From Sandaracinaceae bacterium (GTDB taxonomy: Bacteria; Myxococcota_A; Polyangia; Polyangiales; Sandaracinaceae), in the NCBI GenBank assembly GCA_020633195.1, contig JACKEC010000016.1:812571-876570 (forward strand): a stretch of DNA of 64,000 bases, given 5' to 3'. Every line of letters begins with the position of its first letter. Position 1 is the stretch's first letter. Shown in pieces: positions 18,695 to 27,500 of this stretch. Under the pieces are notes generated by a model. That model made no database searches. It had not been told where the DNA came from and worked only from the letters and a program-made list of their open reading frames with translations. Position numbers and translations under genes: made by a program.

Positions 18695-18752
18695 GTTCCC
18701 GTCGACCGTTCCCGTCGACCGTTCCCGTCGACCGTTCCCGTCGACCGTTCCC
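18695..18752. repeat. 13-bp tandem repeat, four full copies plus a partial
   Basis: GTTCCCGTCGACC repeats with exact 13-base period starting at 18695, 18708, 18721 and 18734, and a fifth partial copy starts at 18747. Each copy contains GTCGAC. The copies are identical, which suggests recent expansion by slippage. It is too short-period and contiguous to be a CRISPR array. Confidence 0.85.
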
Positions 18753-18826
18753 GAGAGAGGCGCGTGATCTCGGGCACGGGGAAGGGGCACGGACACGGGC
18801 GGGCAGGGGCACGGGCACGGGCACGG

Positions 18827-18873
18827 AGCAGGCTGCCGAAATGGGCCCGGCGGGCCCATTTCGGCAGCCTGCT
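18827..18873. repeat. Long perfect hairpin, 22-base arms with 3-base loop
   Basis: The arms 18827-18848 and 18852-18873 are exact reverse complements around GGC. The outer part (AGCAGGCTGC) matches the palindrome at 147-170. The hairpin abuts the stop codon of the histidine kinase gene (TAG at 18874-18872 on the minus strand), so it may end that transcript or stabilise its 3' end. The lack of a T-tract argues against a simple intrinsic terminator. Confidence 0.8.
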
Positions 18874-20242
18874 ACGTCTGCTCTGGGCGCACGCCGCGGT
18901 GTCGCGGGAGCCGGACGACGAGGTGCGCGCCCGGTCCGTCGTCGACGAACGCCGCGTCGCCTCGGTGTGCCGCCACGACGTGGGCGATCAGCGCCAGGCC
19001 GATGCCGTGCCCGCCGGTGCCGCGCTGCTCGGGGGCCCTGTAGAACGGCTCGAACGCGCGGGCGCGGGCCTCCTCGCCGAGGCCGGGGCCCTCGTCGTCG
19101 ATCCGCAAGACGACGTGCTCCGCGGTGTCCTGGACGCCGACCCGGACCGGGCCCTTCGAGTACTTGAGCGCGTTCCCGAGGCCGTTCGAGATCGCCGCGC
19201 TCAGCACGGTGGCGTCGCCGACCACGGCGCCGTCGTCCTCGAGCTCGAGCCGCACCCGCGAGGCGTCGGCGTCGAGGTCCTCGACGACCGCCTCGACGAG
19301 CGCGGAGACCGAGACGAGCGACGCGCCGCGCAGCGCCGACTCCGGGGAGGCGAGCACGAGCAGGTGATCGACGAGCTCGCCGAGGTCCTCGACCCGCGCC
19401 ACCGAGCGCAGGAGCTGGCGCCCCTCGTGGGATCCCTCGTCGTGCTCCTCCGCGCGCAGCTCGAGCTCCGTGCGCAGCTTCGTGAGCGGCGTCCGGAGCT
19501 CGTGCGCGGCGTCGGCGGCGAAGTGACGGGAGCGCTCGAGCTCGACGCGGAGCCGGCCGAGGAGGTCGTCGATCGTGGCCGCGACGTCGTCGATCTCGAC
19601 CATCCCGGAGCGGGGCAGCGACGGCGCGGGCTGCGGCGCGGCGGCGTCCATCGCGGTCAACGCACCTTGCAGACGTACGAGCGGCCGCAGCGACCAGCGC
19701 CCCACGGAGATCCCGGCGAAGATGCCGCCGAGGACCACGACGATCAGCGCGACGAGCCCCCCGAGCAGGAGCGGCTCGCGGTGCGCGAGGAGCTGGGATC
19801 GGGGCTCCCCCACGAGCACCCAGCGGCCAGCGGAGGCCGAGCTCGCGCGGCAGACCATCCAGGCGCCGTCGGGGCCGGCGCTCGCCTCACAGCCGTCCTG
19901 CGCCGGCGAGGGGAGGGCGGGGTCGCCCGCGAGGCGCCCCGACGCCTCCCACACCGCGAGGGTCACGTCCCCGTGCGAGAACTCGCGGAGCTCGTCCTCG
20001 AGCTGCGCCTGGGTCACGGCCTGCTGAGCGCGGGCCTCCGCGTCGAGCTCTGCCGCGAGGGCGCGGGCGCGCTCGAGCGCGTCGTCCTCGGCGTCGCTGG
20101 TCACGCGGTAGTCGACGACGACCATCGCCACGGACAGCGTGGCGAGCGAGGCGCCCGCGGCGGTGAGCGCGGCGACGAGGCCGACGCGCCGGACCAGCGA
20201 CCGGCCGCCGCTCGACGGCCGACCGGGCTCAGTCGATGGCAT
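18872..20242 (-). CDS. Sensor histidine kinase of a two-component system
   Basis: A 456-residue membrane kinase. Helix 1 spans about residues 18-42, a periplasmic sensor of about 110 residues contains two cysteines (C118, C131), and helix 2 spans about 157-179. A HAMP-like linker follows, then the H-box AADAAHELRTPLTK with phosphorylatable H247. The catalytic domain has an N-box NGLGNALKYS, G1 DEGPGLGE and G2 GTGGHGIGLAL. The ATG at 20242 overlaps the end of the regulator gene by 14 bases. It is the kinase partner of the regulator upstream and probably senses metal or envelope stress for the adjacent efflux operon. That link is inferred from position. Confidence 0.93.
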   Translation of the reverse strand: MPSTEPGRPSSGGRSLVRRVGLVAALTAAGASLATLSVAMVVVDYRVTSDAEDDALERARALAAELDAEARAQQAVTQAQLEDELREFSHGDVTLAVWEASGRLAGDPALPSPAQDGCEASAGPDGAWMVCRASSASAGRWVLVGEPRSQLLAHREPLLLGGLVALIVVVLGGIFAGISVGRWSLRPLVRLQGALTAMDAAAPQPAPSLPRSGMVEIDDVAATIDDLLGRLRVELERSRHFAADAAHELRTPLTKLRTELELRAEEHDEGSHEGRQLLRSVARVEDLGELVDHLLVLASPESALRGASLVSVSALVEAVVEDLDADASRVRLELEDDGAVVGDATVLSAAISNGLGNALKYSKGPVRVGVQDTAEHVVLRIDDEGPGLGEEARARAFEPFYRAPEQRGTGGHGIGLALIAHVVAAHRGDAAFVDDGPGAHLVVRLPRHRGVRPEQT

Positions 20243-20879
20243 AGCCCTGGCCCCGAACGGTGCGGATGGCGTCGCGGCCGAGCTTGCGGCGGATGCGGCC
20301 CACGAGGACCTCGAGCGACGCGCTGGCCGCCTCGGAGCTCTCGCCCCAGCCCTCCTCGAGTAGGCGATCACGGCTCACCACGCGACCCCGCGAGCCCGCG
20401 AGGCACTCGAGGACCACCCACTCGCGCGGCGTGAGCTCCACCTCGAGCCCGAGGCGTCGCGCGCGCCGCGCGGACAGATCGATCTCCAGGTCGCCGGTGC
20501 GGTAGGTCACCGAGGGCGCCGACTCGCGGCGGCGGCCGAGGGCGCGGACCCGCGCGCGCAGCTCGGCGAGCGCGAAGGGCTTCACGACGTAGTCGTCGGC
20601 GCCCGCGTTGAGGCCGGCGACGCGCTCCCCGACCGCCGACTGCGCGGTGAGCAGCAGGATGGGCACCGACGCGCCGGCCGCGCGCAGCTCCCGGCACAGC
20701 TCGAGGCCCGACCCGTCCGGGAGCCCGAGGTCGAGGATCACGACGTCGAAGGCCTCGACGAGCGCTGCGCGCGCGCTCTCCAGATCCGCCGCCGTCGCCA
20801 CGGCGTGGCCTTCCCGCGCGAGCGAGCGGGAGACGAGCTCGGCGAGCTCGGGGTCGTCGTCGACGATGAGGACGCGCAC
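20229..20879 (-). CDS. OmpR/PhoB-family response regulator
   Basis: A 216-residue regulator starting at GTG 20879 (VRVLIVDDDPELAELVSRSL). The receiver domain has the acidic pair in VDDD, the phosphoacceptor D50 in VILDLGLPDGSG, and the later conserved Thr/Lys (LLLTAQS, DYVVKPF). The C-terminal winged helix contains LTPREWVVLECLAGSRGRVVSRDRL split over several helices and ends with IRTVRGQGYAID. It precedes and overlaps the kinase gene. By analogy with CusR/CzcR it is a likely activator of the downstream metal efflux genes. Confidence 0.95.
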   Translation of the reverse strand: MRVLIVDDDPELAELVSRSLAREGHAVATAADLESARAALVEAFDVVILDLGLPDGSGLELCRELRAAGASVPILLLTAQSAVGERVAGLNAGADDYVVKPFALAELRARVRALGRRRESAPSVTYRTGDLEIDLSARRARRLGLEVELTPREWVVLECLAGSRGRVVSRDRLLEEGWGESSEAASASLEVLVGRIRRKLGRDAIRTVRGQGYAID

Positions 20880-20931
20880 GGGGTTCGAGCGTAGCTTGCG
20901 CCGCCAACCCAAACGTTCGCCAAACCCGCCT

Positions 20932-23151
20932 TCACAGGTGGAGCGCGAGCGCGCGGCAGACCTCGCTCTGGATCACCTCGGGCAGCGCCTCGAGGCGCGG
21001 GACCGAGACCTCCACCAGGCGCTGCTCGCCGCTCCCCGTCGGGTCGCCGACGTGGAGGCCCGGGTGGGCCACGACGCGGACGGCCGCGCCGGCGACGGAG
21101 CCGTCGAAGTTGGTGTAGCGGAGGCCGTCGCGCGTGGACCGGACGAACCCCGCGCGCTCGAGGCGCACCAGCGCGGGCCAGTCCACGACGCGGCCCTCGG
21201 AGCGCAGGAGGTGGGCGGCCCGGCGCTCCTCCGCCGAGGGCACGTAGACGCGGCGGCCGAGCTGCTCGAAGGGCTGCACGAGCTCGTAGTCGGCGAGGAC
21301 CTCGGCCCAGCGGATCCGCGCCTCCTCGCTCAGCCGCAGCGTGTGCGGCAGTCGAACCCGCGCGCCCGGGCGGAGCTCGACCGCGTCGTCCTCGACGTCG
21401 GCGAGCGAGCCGTCGTCGGCGACCCGGAAGGTCCTGTCGTAGGCGCCCCAGACGAGGCGCGTCACCAGGTGACGCACCAGCGGGTGCATCACGAAGTGCT
21501 CATGGAAGTCCGCGAGCGAGACGTCACGCTCGTGGATCATCATGCGCTCGAGCCGCGTCACCTGCTGCTCGGCCACCTCCGACGCCTTCTTCCGGAGGGC
21601 CCGGAAGCGCGCCGAGGCCTCCGCGTGCAGCGCGGGATCGTCGGACACGCGCCGCCGAGGGAAGGTCGCGCGGCCCCCGACGCGCGGCGTCAGCGTCTCG
21701 TCGAAGGTGACCGCGAGGGTGCGCCCGCCGAGGTCCAAGCTCGTCGCGCCGCGCGCGTCGAGCCCGAGCGTCGGGGCGAGGCGGTCCTCGAGCTCCTCGC
21801 CGGACAGGCCGAGCGCCGCCCCCGCCTTGGCGACCGCCTCGGTGGCCCGCGCGCGGAGCTTCCGGTAGCGGTCCTTGCGCGCGACGCGGTCGAGCTCGAA
21901 CAGCGCGGCCTCCGTGCCCATCGTCGCGATCGCGTCCAGCAGCGTGCCGGCGCGCCGGTGGGCGCCGCGCTGCTGCCACTCGGCGAGGTACGGGAGGAGC
22001 TGCTCGATCTGCGCGTCGCGGCCGAAGTGGCCGAGCCCCATCACCGCCCAGCTCGCCTTCGCGTCGGCGCCGTGCGCGAGCCACTGCTCGAAGAGCGCCA
22101 TCGCGACCTCCGCGAGGCGGTCGGGATCGCAGGCGCCCCGCACCGCTCGGAGCTCCGCCTCGTCGGGCTCGCGCAGGAGCCTCGCGAGCCCGAGGACCGC
22201 GGCCTCCGGGAGCTCCCGTCCATCTCGCAGCGTCAGCCGCGGGAGCCGCTCCGGCACCAGGAACGCGGGCCGCTTCGCAGCCTCGCGGAGGGGCGCCGGC
22301 GTCTCTCGGGGCCACTCGGTCGAGCGCCTGGGGGGCGCGGGCGCGAGCTCGCCGAGGAGCGCCTCGAGGGGGGAGCGGATGTCGGACGCCTCGGCCAGGT
22401 CGAGCGCCTCGTCGGTGGGCTCGTCGATGAGCGACGTCAGGATCCGGACGGCGCGCTCCGGGTGACGCTTGGCCCAGCTCACCGCGCGGGGCCGCAGCGG
22501 GCGGACGGCCGCGAGGGGCATCAGGACGCGCCCGGCGGCGTCGCTGCCGATCCGCCCGAGCGCCCGGGCGACGACGTCCACGCTGCTGTCGCTGAAGCGG
22601 CCGAGGAGCATCGCGCGGAGCGGGCCGACCGCGTCGAAGCCGAGGTGCGCGACGACGTCGTGCGCGAACGGCGCGACGCCGCGGGGGGACGCCGCGGTCG
22701 CTACGGCGAGCTGCTCGGCGAGCCGGGGATCGGTCACGAACGGCCCAACGAGCTCCGCGAGGCGCGCGGGCCGAGCGCCCTTGGCGAGGTAGCCGCGGAT
22801 CGCGCGCTCGGTCCACGCGCGCTCCGCGGTGAACGCGCCGGCGAGGCAGCCGAGCCGGATCGGGTCGGCTCGCTCGACGAAGGGCAGGGCGGCGTCGCGG
22901 GCCGCCGCGTACTCGGCGTCGGACGCGGCCACGAGCGCGGCGCGGAGCCGGACCACCTCGATCGCGACCGGCGCGGAGAGCCGCGTCGGCGTCGCCTCCA
23001 CCGTCGCGATCGTCTCGAGGGTGAGCGCGACCACGTCGTCGACGGGCGCGCCGGCGACGAGCCGGTGGACGCGCGACGGCAGCAGCCTCCGCAGGCTCGC
23101 CGGGTCCCACACGATCTCGGCCCCGGCGTGCTCCCAGACGACCGGGCGCAT
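20932..23151 (-). CDS. DUF4132-type protein of unknown function
   Basis: A 739-residue, largely helical cytosolic protein with HEAT-like segments (LGRIGSDAAGRVLMPLAAV, VMGLGHFGRDAQIEQLLPYL). Its C-terminal domain has LVTRLVWGAYD, RVADDGSLADVEDD, RLPHTLRLSEEARIRWAEVL, DYELVQPFEQLGR and GLRYTNFDGS, a combination I associate with DUF4132 proteins, some of which carry an N-terminal WGR domain. No WGR is present here. The ATG at 23151 lies 5 bases after the glmM stop, so it is in one transcript with glmM. The frame is open much further upstream, but that part is antisense-like shadow of glmM. Confidence 0.75.
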   Translation of the reverse strand: MRPVVWEHAGAEIVWDPASLRRLLPSRVHRLVAGAPVDDVVALTLETIATVEATPTRLSAPVAIEVVRLRAALVAASDAEYAAARDAALPFVERADPIRLGCLAGAFTAERAWTERAIRGYLAKGARPARLAELVGPFVTDPRLAEQLAVATAASPRGVAPFAHDVVAHLGFDAVGPLRAMLLGRFSDSSVDVVARALGRIGSDAAGRVLMPLAAVRPLRPRAVSWAKRHPERAVRILTSLIDEPTDEALDLAEASDIRSPLEALLGELAPAPPRRSTEWPRETPAPLREAAKRPAFLVPERLPRLTLRDGRELPEAAVLGLARLLREPDEAELRAVRGACDPDRLAEVAMALFEQWLAHGADAKASWAVMGLGHFGRDAQIEQLLPYLAEWQQRGAHRRAGTLLDAIATMGTEAALFELDRVARKDRYRKLRARATEAVAKAGAALGLSGEELEDRLAPTLGLDARGATSLDLGGRTLAVTFDETLTPRVGGRATFPRRRVSDDPALHAEASARFRALRKKASEVAEQQVTRLERMMIHERDVSLADFHEHFVMHPLVRHLVTRLVWGAYDRTFRVADDGSLADVEDDAVELRPGARVRLPHTLRLSEEARIRWAEVLADYELVQPFEQLGRRVYVPSAEERRAAHLLRSEGRVVDWPALVRLERAGFVRSTRDGLRYTNFDGSVAGAAVRVVAHPGLHVGDPTGSGEQRLVEVSVPRLEALPEVIQSEVCRALALHL

Positions 23152-23156
23152 GCGCC

Positions 23157-24518
23157 TCAGCTCAGCTCGTCGATCGCCGCGTCGGCCACCGCGCAGGCGT
23201 GCCGCGTGATGTCCTTCTCGTCCTCGCCCTCGACCATCACGCGCAGCTTCGGCTCGGTCCCCGACCACCGCACGACGATGCGGCCCGTGTCGCCGAGCGC
23301 CGCCTTCACGCTCTGGATCGCCTTGGACGTGTTCGGCATCTCGTTCAGCGGCCGCCGCGTCTTGAGGTTGGCGTTGACGAGGACCTGAGGGACCTTCTGC
23401 ATCGCCTTCGCGGCGAGCTCCGAGAGCGGGTGCTGCTCGCGCAGGACGTAGCTCAGGAGCTGGAGCGCCGCGACGAGCCCGTCGCCCGTCGACGCGTGGT
23501 CCATGAAGATCATGTGACCCGACTGCTCGCCGCCGAGGTTGTAGCCCTTCGCGCGCATCGCCTCGACCACGTAGCGGTCGCCGACCTTCGTGCGTAGCAG
23601 CTTGCCCCCCGCGCGCTTCACCGCGTGCTCGAGGCCGAGGTTGCTCATCACCGTGGTGACGAGGGTGCGCTTGCGGAGCTTGCGCGCGGCGAGCATCCGC
23701 GTGGCGCAGAGCGCCATCACCACGTCGCCGTCGACCTTCTGGCCCTTCTCGTCGATCACGATGACGCGGTCCGCGTCGCCGTCGAGCGCGATGCCCACGT
23801 CGGCGCGCCGCCGCACGACCTCGCGCGCGCAGGCCTCGGGGTGCACCGCGCCGCACTTCTTGTTGATGTTCTCGCCGTCGGGCGCGACCCCGATCGGGTA
23901 GACCTCCGCGCCGAGCTCGTAGAACACCGCGGGCGCGACCTTGTAGGCGGCGCCGTGCGCGGCGTCGACGACGATGCGGAGCCCGTCGAGCGTGAGGTCG
24001 GCCGGGAACGACTGCTTCACGAACGCGACGTAGCGGCCGGGCGCGTCGTCGAGCCGCTCCGCGCGGCCGACGTTCTTGCCGGTGGGCCGATCGACGTCGA
24101 GCTCGGCGCTCTCGATCAGCGCCTCGAGCTGCTCCTCTTGCTCGTCGGGCAGCTTGAAGCCGTCGCCGCCGAAGATCTTGATCCCGTTGTCCTGGTACGG
24201 GTTGTGGCTCGCCGAGATCACGACGCCGGCGTCCGCGCGCATGCTCGTGGTGAGGTGCGCGATGGCGGGCGTGGGCAGCGGCCCGCTGAGCAGGACCTTC
24301 CCGCCCTGGCTGCAGACGCCCGCGGACAGCGCCTGCTCGAACAGGTAGCCGCTGCGCCGCGTGTCCTTGCCGATGACGACGCGCGGCTTGTGGCCGACCA
24401 TCTTCTTTCGGATCTGGTAGGTGACCGCCGCGCCGATGCGGAACGCGACCTCGGGGGACATGCTCCCCTCGTTGGCCAGCCCGCGGATTCCATCCGTCCC
24501 GAACAGCTTTCTCGCCAT
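23157..24518 (-). CDS. glmM: Phosphoglucosamine mutase GlmM
   Basis: A 453-residue phosphohexomutase that interconverts glucosamine-6-phosphate and glucosamine-1-phosphate for peptidoglycan and LPS synthesis. The N-terminal FGTDGIRG, the phosphoserine loop VVISASHNPYQDNGIK (S104), the metal loop DGDADR, the sugar loop GGEQSGH and the C-terminal phosphate loop RWSGTEPKLRVM are all intact. The length is normal. In E. coli glmM follows folP and in Firmicutes it follows cdaA-cdaR. Here it sits in a tamA-tamB-glmM-DUF4132 run on the other strand, about 10 kb from those genes. Confidence 0.98.
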   Translation of the reverse strand: MARKLFGTDGIRGLANEGSMSPEVAFRIGAAVTYQIRKKMVGHKPRVVIGKDTRRSGYLFEQALSAGVCSQGGKVLLSGPLPTPAIAHLTTSMRADAGVVISASHNPYQDNGIKIFGGDGFKLPDEQEEQLEALIESAELDVDRPTGKNVGRAERLDDAPGRYVAFVKQSFPADLTLDGLRIVVDAAHGAAYKVAPAVFYELGAEVYPIGVAPDGENINKKCGAVHPEACAREVVRRRADVGIALDGDADRVIVIDEKGQKVDGDVVMALCATRMLAARKLRKRTLVTTVMSNLGLEHAVKRAGGKLLRTKVGDRYVVEAMRAKGYNLGGEQSGHMIFMDHASTGDGLVAALQLLSYVLREQHPLSELAAKAMQKVPQVLVNANLKTRRPLNEMPNTSKAIQSVKAALGDTGRIVVRWSGTEPKLRVMVEGEDEKDITRHACAVADAAIDELS

Positions 24519-24532
24519 CGCAGGCTCGATTA

Positions 24533-27500
24533 TCAGGGTTCGAAGACCAGGTCGAGGCTCCCGTTGTCGACGGGTACGTAGGTGCCTCGCAGCAGCAGAT
24601 CGTCGGGGAAGGTGAACTCGATCGTGACGCCGCCGCCGACGCCCCCGTTGCCCGACGAGCCGCCCGCGGCGTTGGTGCCCTCGGCGGCCGCGGTGAAGAA
24701 GCCCTCGACGTAGGCGCCGAGGATCACGTCGCGCATGAAGTCGGGGATCAGGTCGTCCGCGGTGAAGCCCGCGCGGATGCGGGTGCCGCCGAGCCCCTGG
24801 CTCTCGATCGCGAGCACGGGGATGACGTCGCCGAGCTCCTGCCGCAGGCCCAGGGTCAAGATGCCCGCGGTCAGGCCGGCGAGGAAGCTCGTCGCCTGCT
24901 CCTCGGCGGCCTGCGACGAGTTGCCGCTCTGGCTGCGGTCGCCCGCGACGAGCAGCGAGATGATCTCGGCCTGGTCGTTGGTGATCGTCGAGCGGAACGT
25001 GACCGTCGGGTTGGTGAGCGAGCCGGTGACCTCGACGGTGACCGTGTCGCCGCTGCGGCCGGGGATGGCGTAGACGGCGACGACGCGGACCTGCGGGTCG
25101 AGCGCGGCGGACTCCATGGGCGTTCCGTCGAAGCCCGGCTCACCGAACTGGATCACGCCCTCGTTGAGCTCGAAGCGCTTCCCAAAGATCTCGAACGTGC
25201 CGCGGATGATCTGCGCCTGGCCGCCGATCCGCAGCTCGGGGTCCTCGTAGGTGGCGCTCAGATCCGCGGCGACCCAGACGGTGAAGTCGTTGCGCCGGAC
25301 GAGGAACGGATCGGTCGCGTTGATGCGCACGTGCACCGCGTAGGCGTCCGGGCGCACGCCCCCGACGACGCGCTCGGTGCCGACGACGAGCACCTCGGGG
25401 TGGGGCTCGAGCGGCTGCAGCGTCGCCGCCGTCTGCTCCGGCAGCCGGATCGAGAAGTCCGACGTGCGGATGGTCGTGGTCGTCGACTCGTCGGCGATGG
25501 TGCCGCCGACCGTGGCTCCGCCCGTCAGCCACGCGAGCACCATGCCCTCCCGCCGGATCGGGAACGCGTCGGCCGAGACGGACAGATCCACCGTCCGGGG
25601 AAAGAGCCCTTCGAACCCGATGCGGCCCTGCGCGAGCGCCGTCCCGCCCGAGTCGCTCGCGCGCAGCGGGTGATCGGCGGGGAACACGGCCTCGTCGCCG
25701 CTCAGCTCGATGCGGCCGGCGATGCCGTGGAGGTGCTGACCGAGGCCCTCGATCTGGACGTGCCCGTTGCTCACGTCGAGATCGCCGTTCATCTGCATGC
25801 CCTCCCACGGGCCCTCGGCCGTGATCTGGCCGGTGATGACCGCGTCGCCCGCGACGACGCCGGGGATGAAGCCGACGACCGGCGCGACGTGGACGTCGTG
25901 GAAGTCGCTCCAGCTCGAGAGCGTCGCGTCCTCGACGAGGGTGGGCGCGAGCTGTCCTCCCGTCCACGTCACGGGCACGCGGAGCCGGGAGATGAGCTCC
26001 CCGGGGCCCGCGCGCTCGACCTCGCGGCACTGCTCGCCGGGGGTGGCCGTCTCGCCGGCGAGGCCGAGGATCACGCACGCGGTCAGCGCGTCCCGCTCGG
26101 GGCTGCTGCCGGCGCGCGCGTGGACCCGGAAGGCCTCCGTGAGGCGCGCCGTCCCGTGATCGCCGGCCTGCTCCCAGACCTGCAGGTGCGGCATCTCCAC
26201 GACCGCGCCGAAGATCGGGTTGTCCGTCAAGATGTCTTTCGCGGTCACGGTGCCCGAGATCGGGCCCGACCCGTAGGTGCACGCGTACGGGATCGCGCTC
26301 ATCTCGGCGCCGAGGAGCCGCAGCCGGACCTCGGTCCCCGGGAAGTCGCGGACGTCGCCCTCGTCGATCCACGCGTCGAGCGGCAGGTTCGCGATCAGGC
26401 TGCCCTCGACGACGGCGCGCGAGGTCCCCGTGTAGCCGAGCACCGAGCCCGTCGCGACGGCGCCGTCGAGGCGCCCCTCGAGCGTGACGTGGGGATCGAG
26501 CTCGGCGGAGCAGCGCGCCTCCTCGTCGGCGATCTCGACGACGCGGGCCAGGGCGCTGTAGGTCGCGTGGGGGCCGCTCGCGTCCCCGTTCGCGCGGACC
26601 TGCGCGGCGACGAGGATCCCCGGCGGCATCCGATCCCGCAGCGGCCGCGGCCAGCTGTCGAGGCGCCGCGGCGGCAGGCGGACGTCGGCGGACCACGTGG
26701 AGGCGTTGAGGGAGCGCCAGAACGAGCGCAGGTCCGTCGGCGGATCCTGAAGCGACAGCGGCAGGTCGGCGCTCCCGTTGAGCAGCTCGCCGCCCTCGTT
26801 GGCGACCCACACCCGCGACGCCCGCACGCGATCGCTCGTGTACGAGACCCTCGCCTTGAGGCGCAGGGGATCCCAGTCCTCGGGCCCGACGTGATCGAGC
26901 ACGATCACGGCGTCGCGCACCTCGGGGTGGCCGGGGCTCCCGCCGAGCATCACGTCGGTCGTGATCCGGCCCGCGACCGCGGCGTCGGTGCCGGCGAGCG
27001 CGAGGATGGGGCCGAGCGAGAGGTCGTCGGCCTGCACGGTGAGCGCCGAGAGATCCGCGTCCTCGACGATCCGCGACGGGTCGCGGAGCGAGGCCGCGCT
27101 GAGCTGCACGTCGCCGCGCGTGCTGAGCCGTCCGTCCTCGCCGAGGTCGACGCGGACGTCGGTGGCGAGCGTCTCCCCCTCGAGCGCGAGCTCGGCCCGG
27201 ACCTCGACGCCGTCGACCCCGCGGAAGCGACCGCCGCGCACGCTCGCCGACAAGGTCCCTTGCGGCCGCGTGTCCACGTCGCCCGTGACCACGAGGTGCG
27301 CGTCGGCCCGCCCCGCGATCCCCGCGAGCTGCTGCGGCGCGAACCGCTCGAGCTGCGCGAGGTCCGCGTTGGTGACGGTCACGTCGAAGGCGTCGGGGCC
27401 GTTGAAGCGGTAGACGCCAGAGGCCGCGATCGCCTCGTCGTCGCGCTCGAGGTGCAGGGTGCGCACGTCGACCGACTGGCCGGTGCGCATCGTGATCCCG

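Larger units (their letters stand above)
18604..18883. repeat. Composite repeat element bounded by 12-bp direct repeats
   Basis: The 320 bases between the efflux operon and the kinase gene carry no gene. CTACGTCTGCTC occurs at 18604-18615 and again at 18872-18883. Between the copies lie a hairpin (18617-18643), CCCGTG hexamers (about 18667-18690), a 13-bp tandem repeat (18695-18752), and CACGGG hexamers (about 18776-18826) that mirror the first set. A long hairpin (18827-18873) closes the element, so the whole reads as one large imperfect inverted repeat. The right direct repeat contains the kinase TAG stop. It could be a non-autonomous mobile palindrome (MITE-like) or a slippage-prone regulatory spacer. 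Confidence 0.6.

Noticed and set aside
18695..18752. 13-bp repeats as a mini-CRISPR.
   Set aside because: Contiguous identical units without spacers and no cas genes nearby.
17204..18859. Extending the outer membrane channel gene to 18859 through the repeat region.
   Set aside because: The added residues are encoded by tandem repeats (repeated GTVDGNGRRERS-type text) and put the lipobox in the middle; ATG 18550 is natural.
20932..23856. A 974-residue start for the DUF4132 protein.
   Set aside because: The upstream part is a frame-shifted shadow of glmM; ATG 23151 is 5 bases after the glmM stop.
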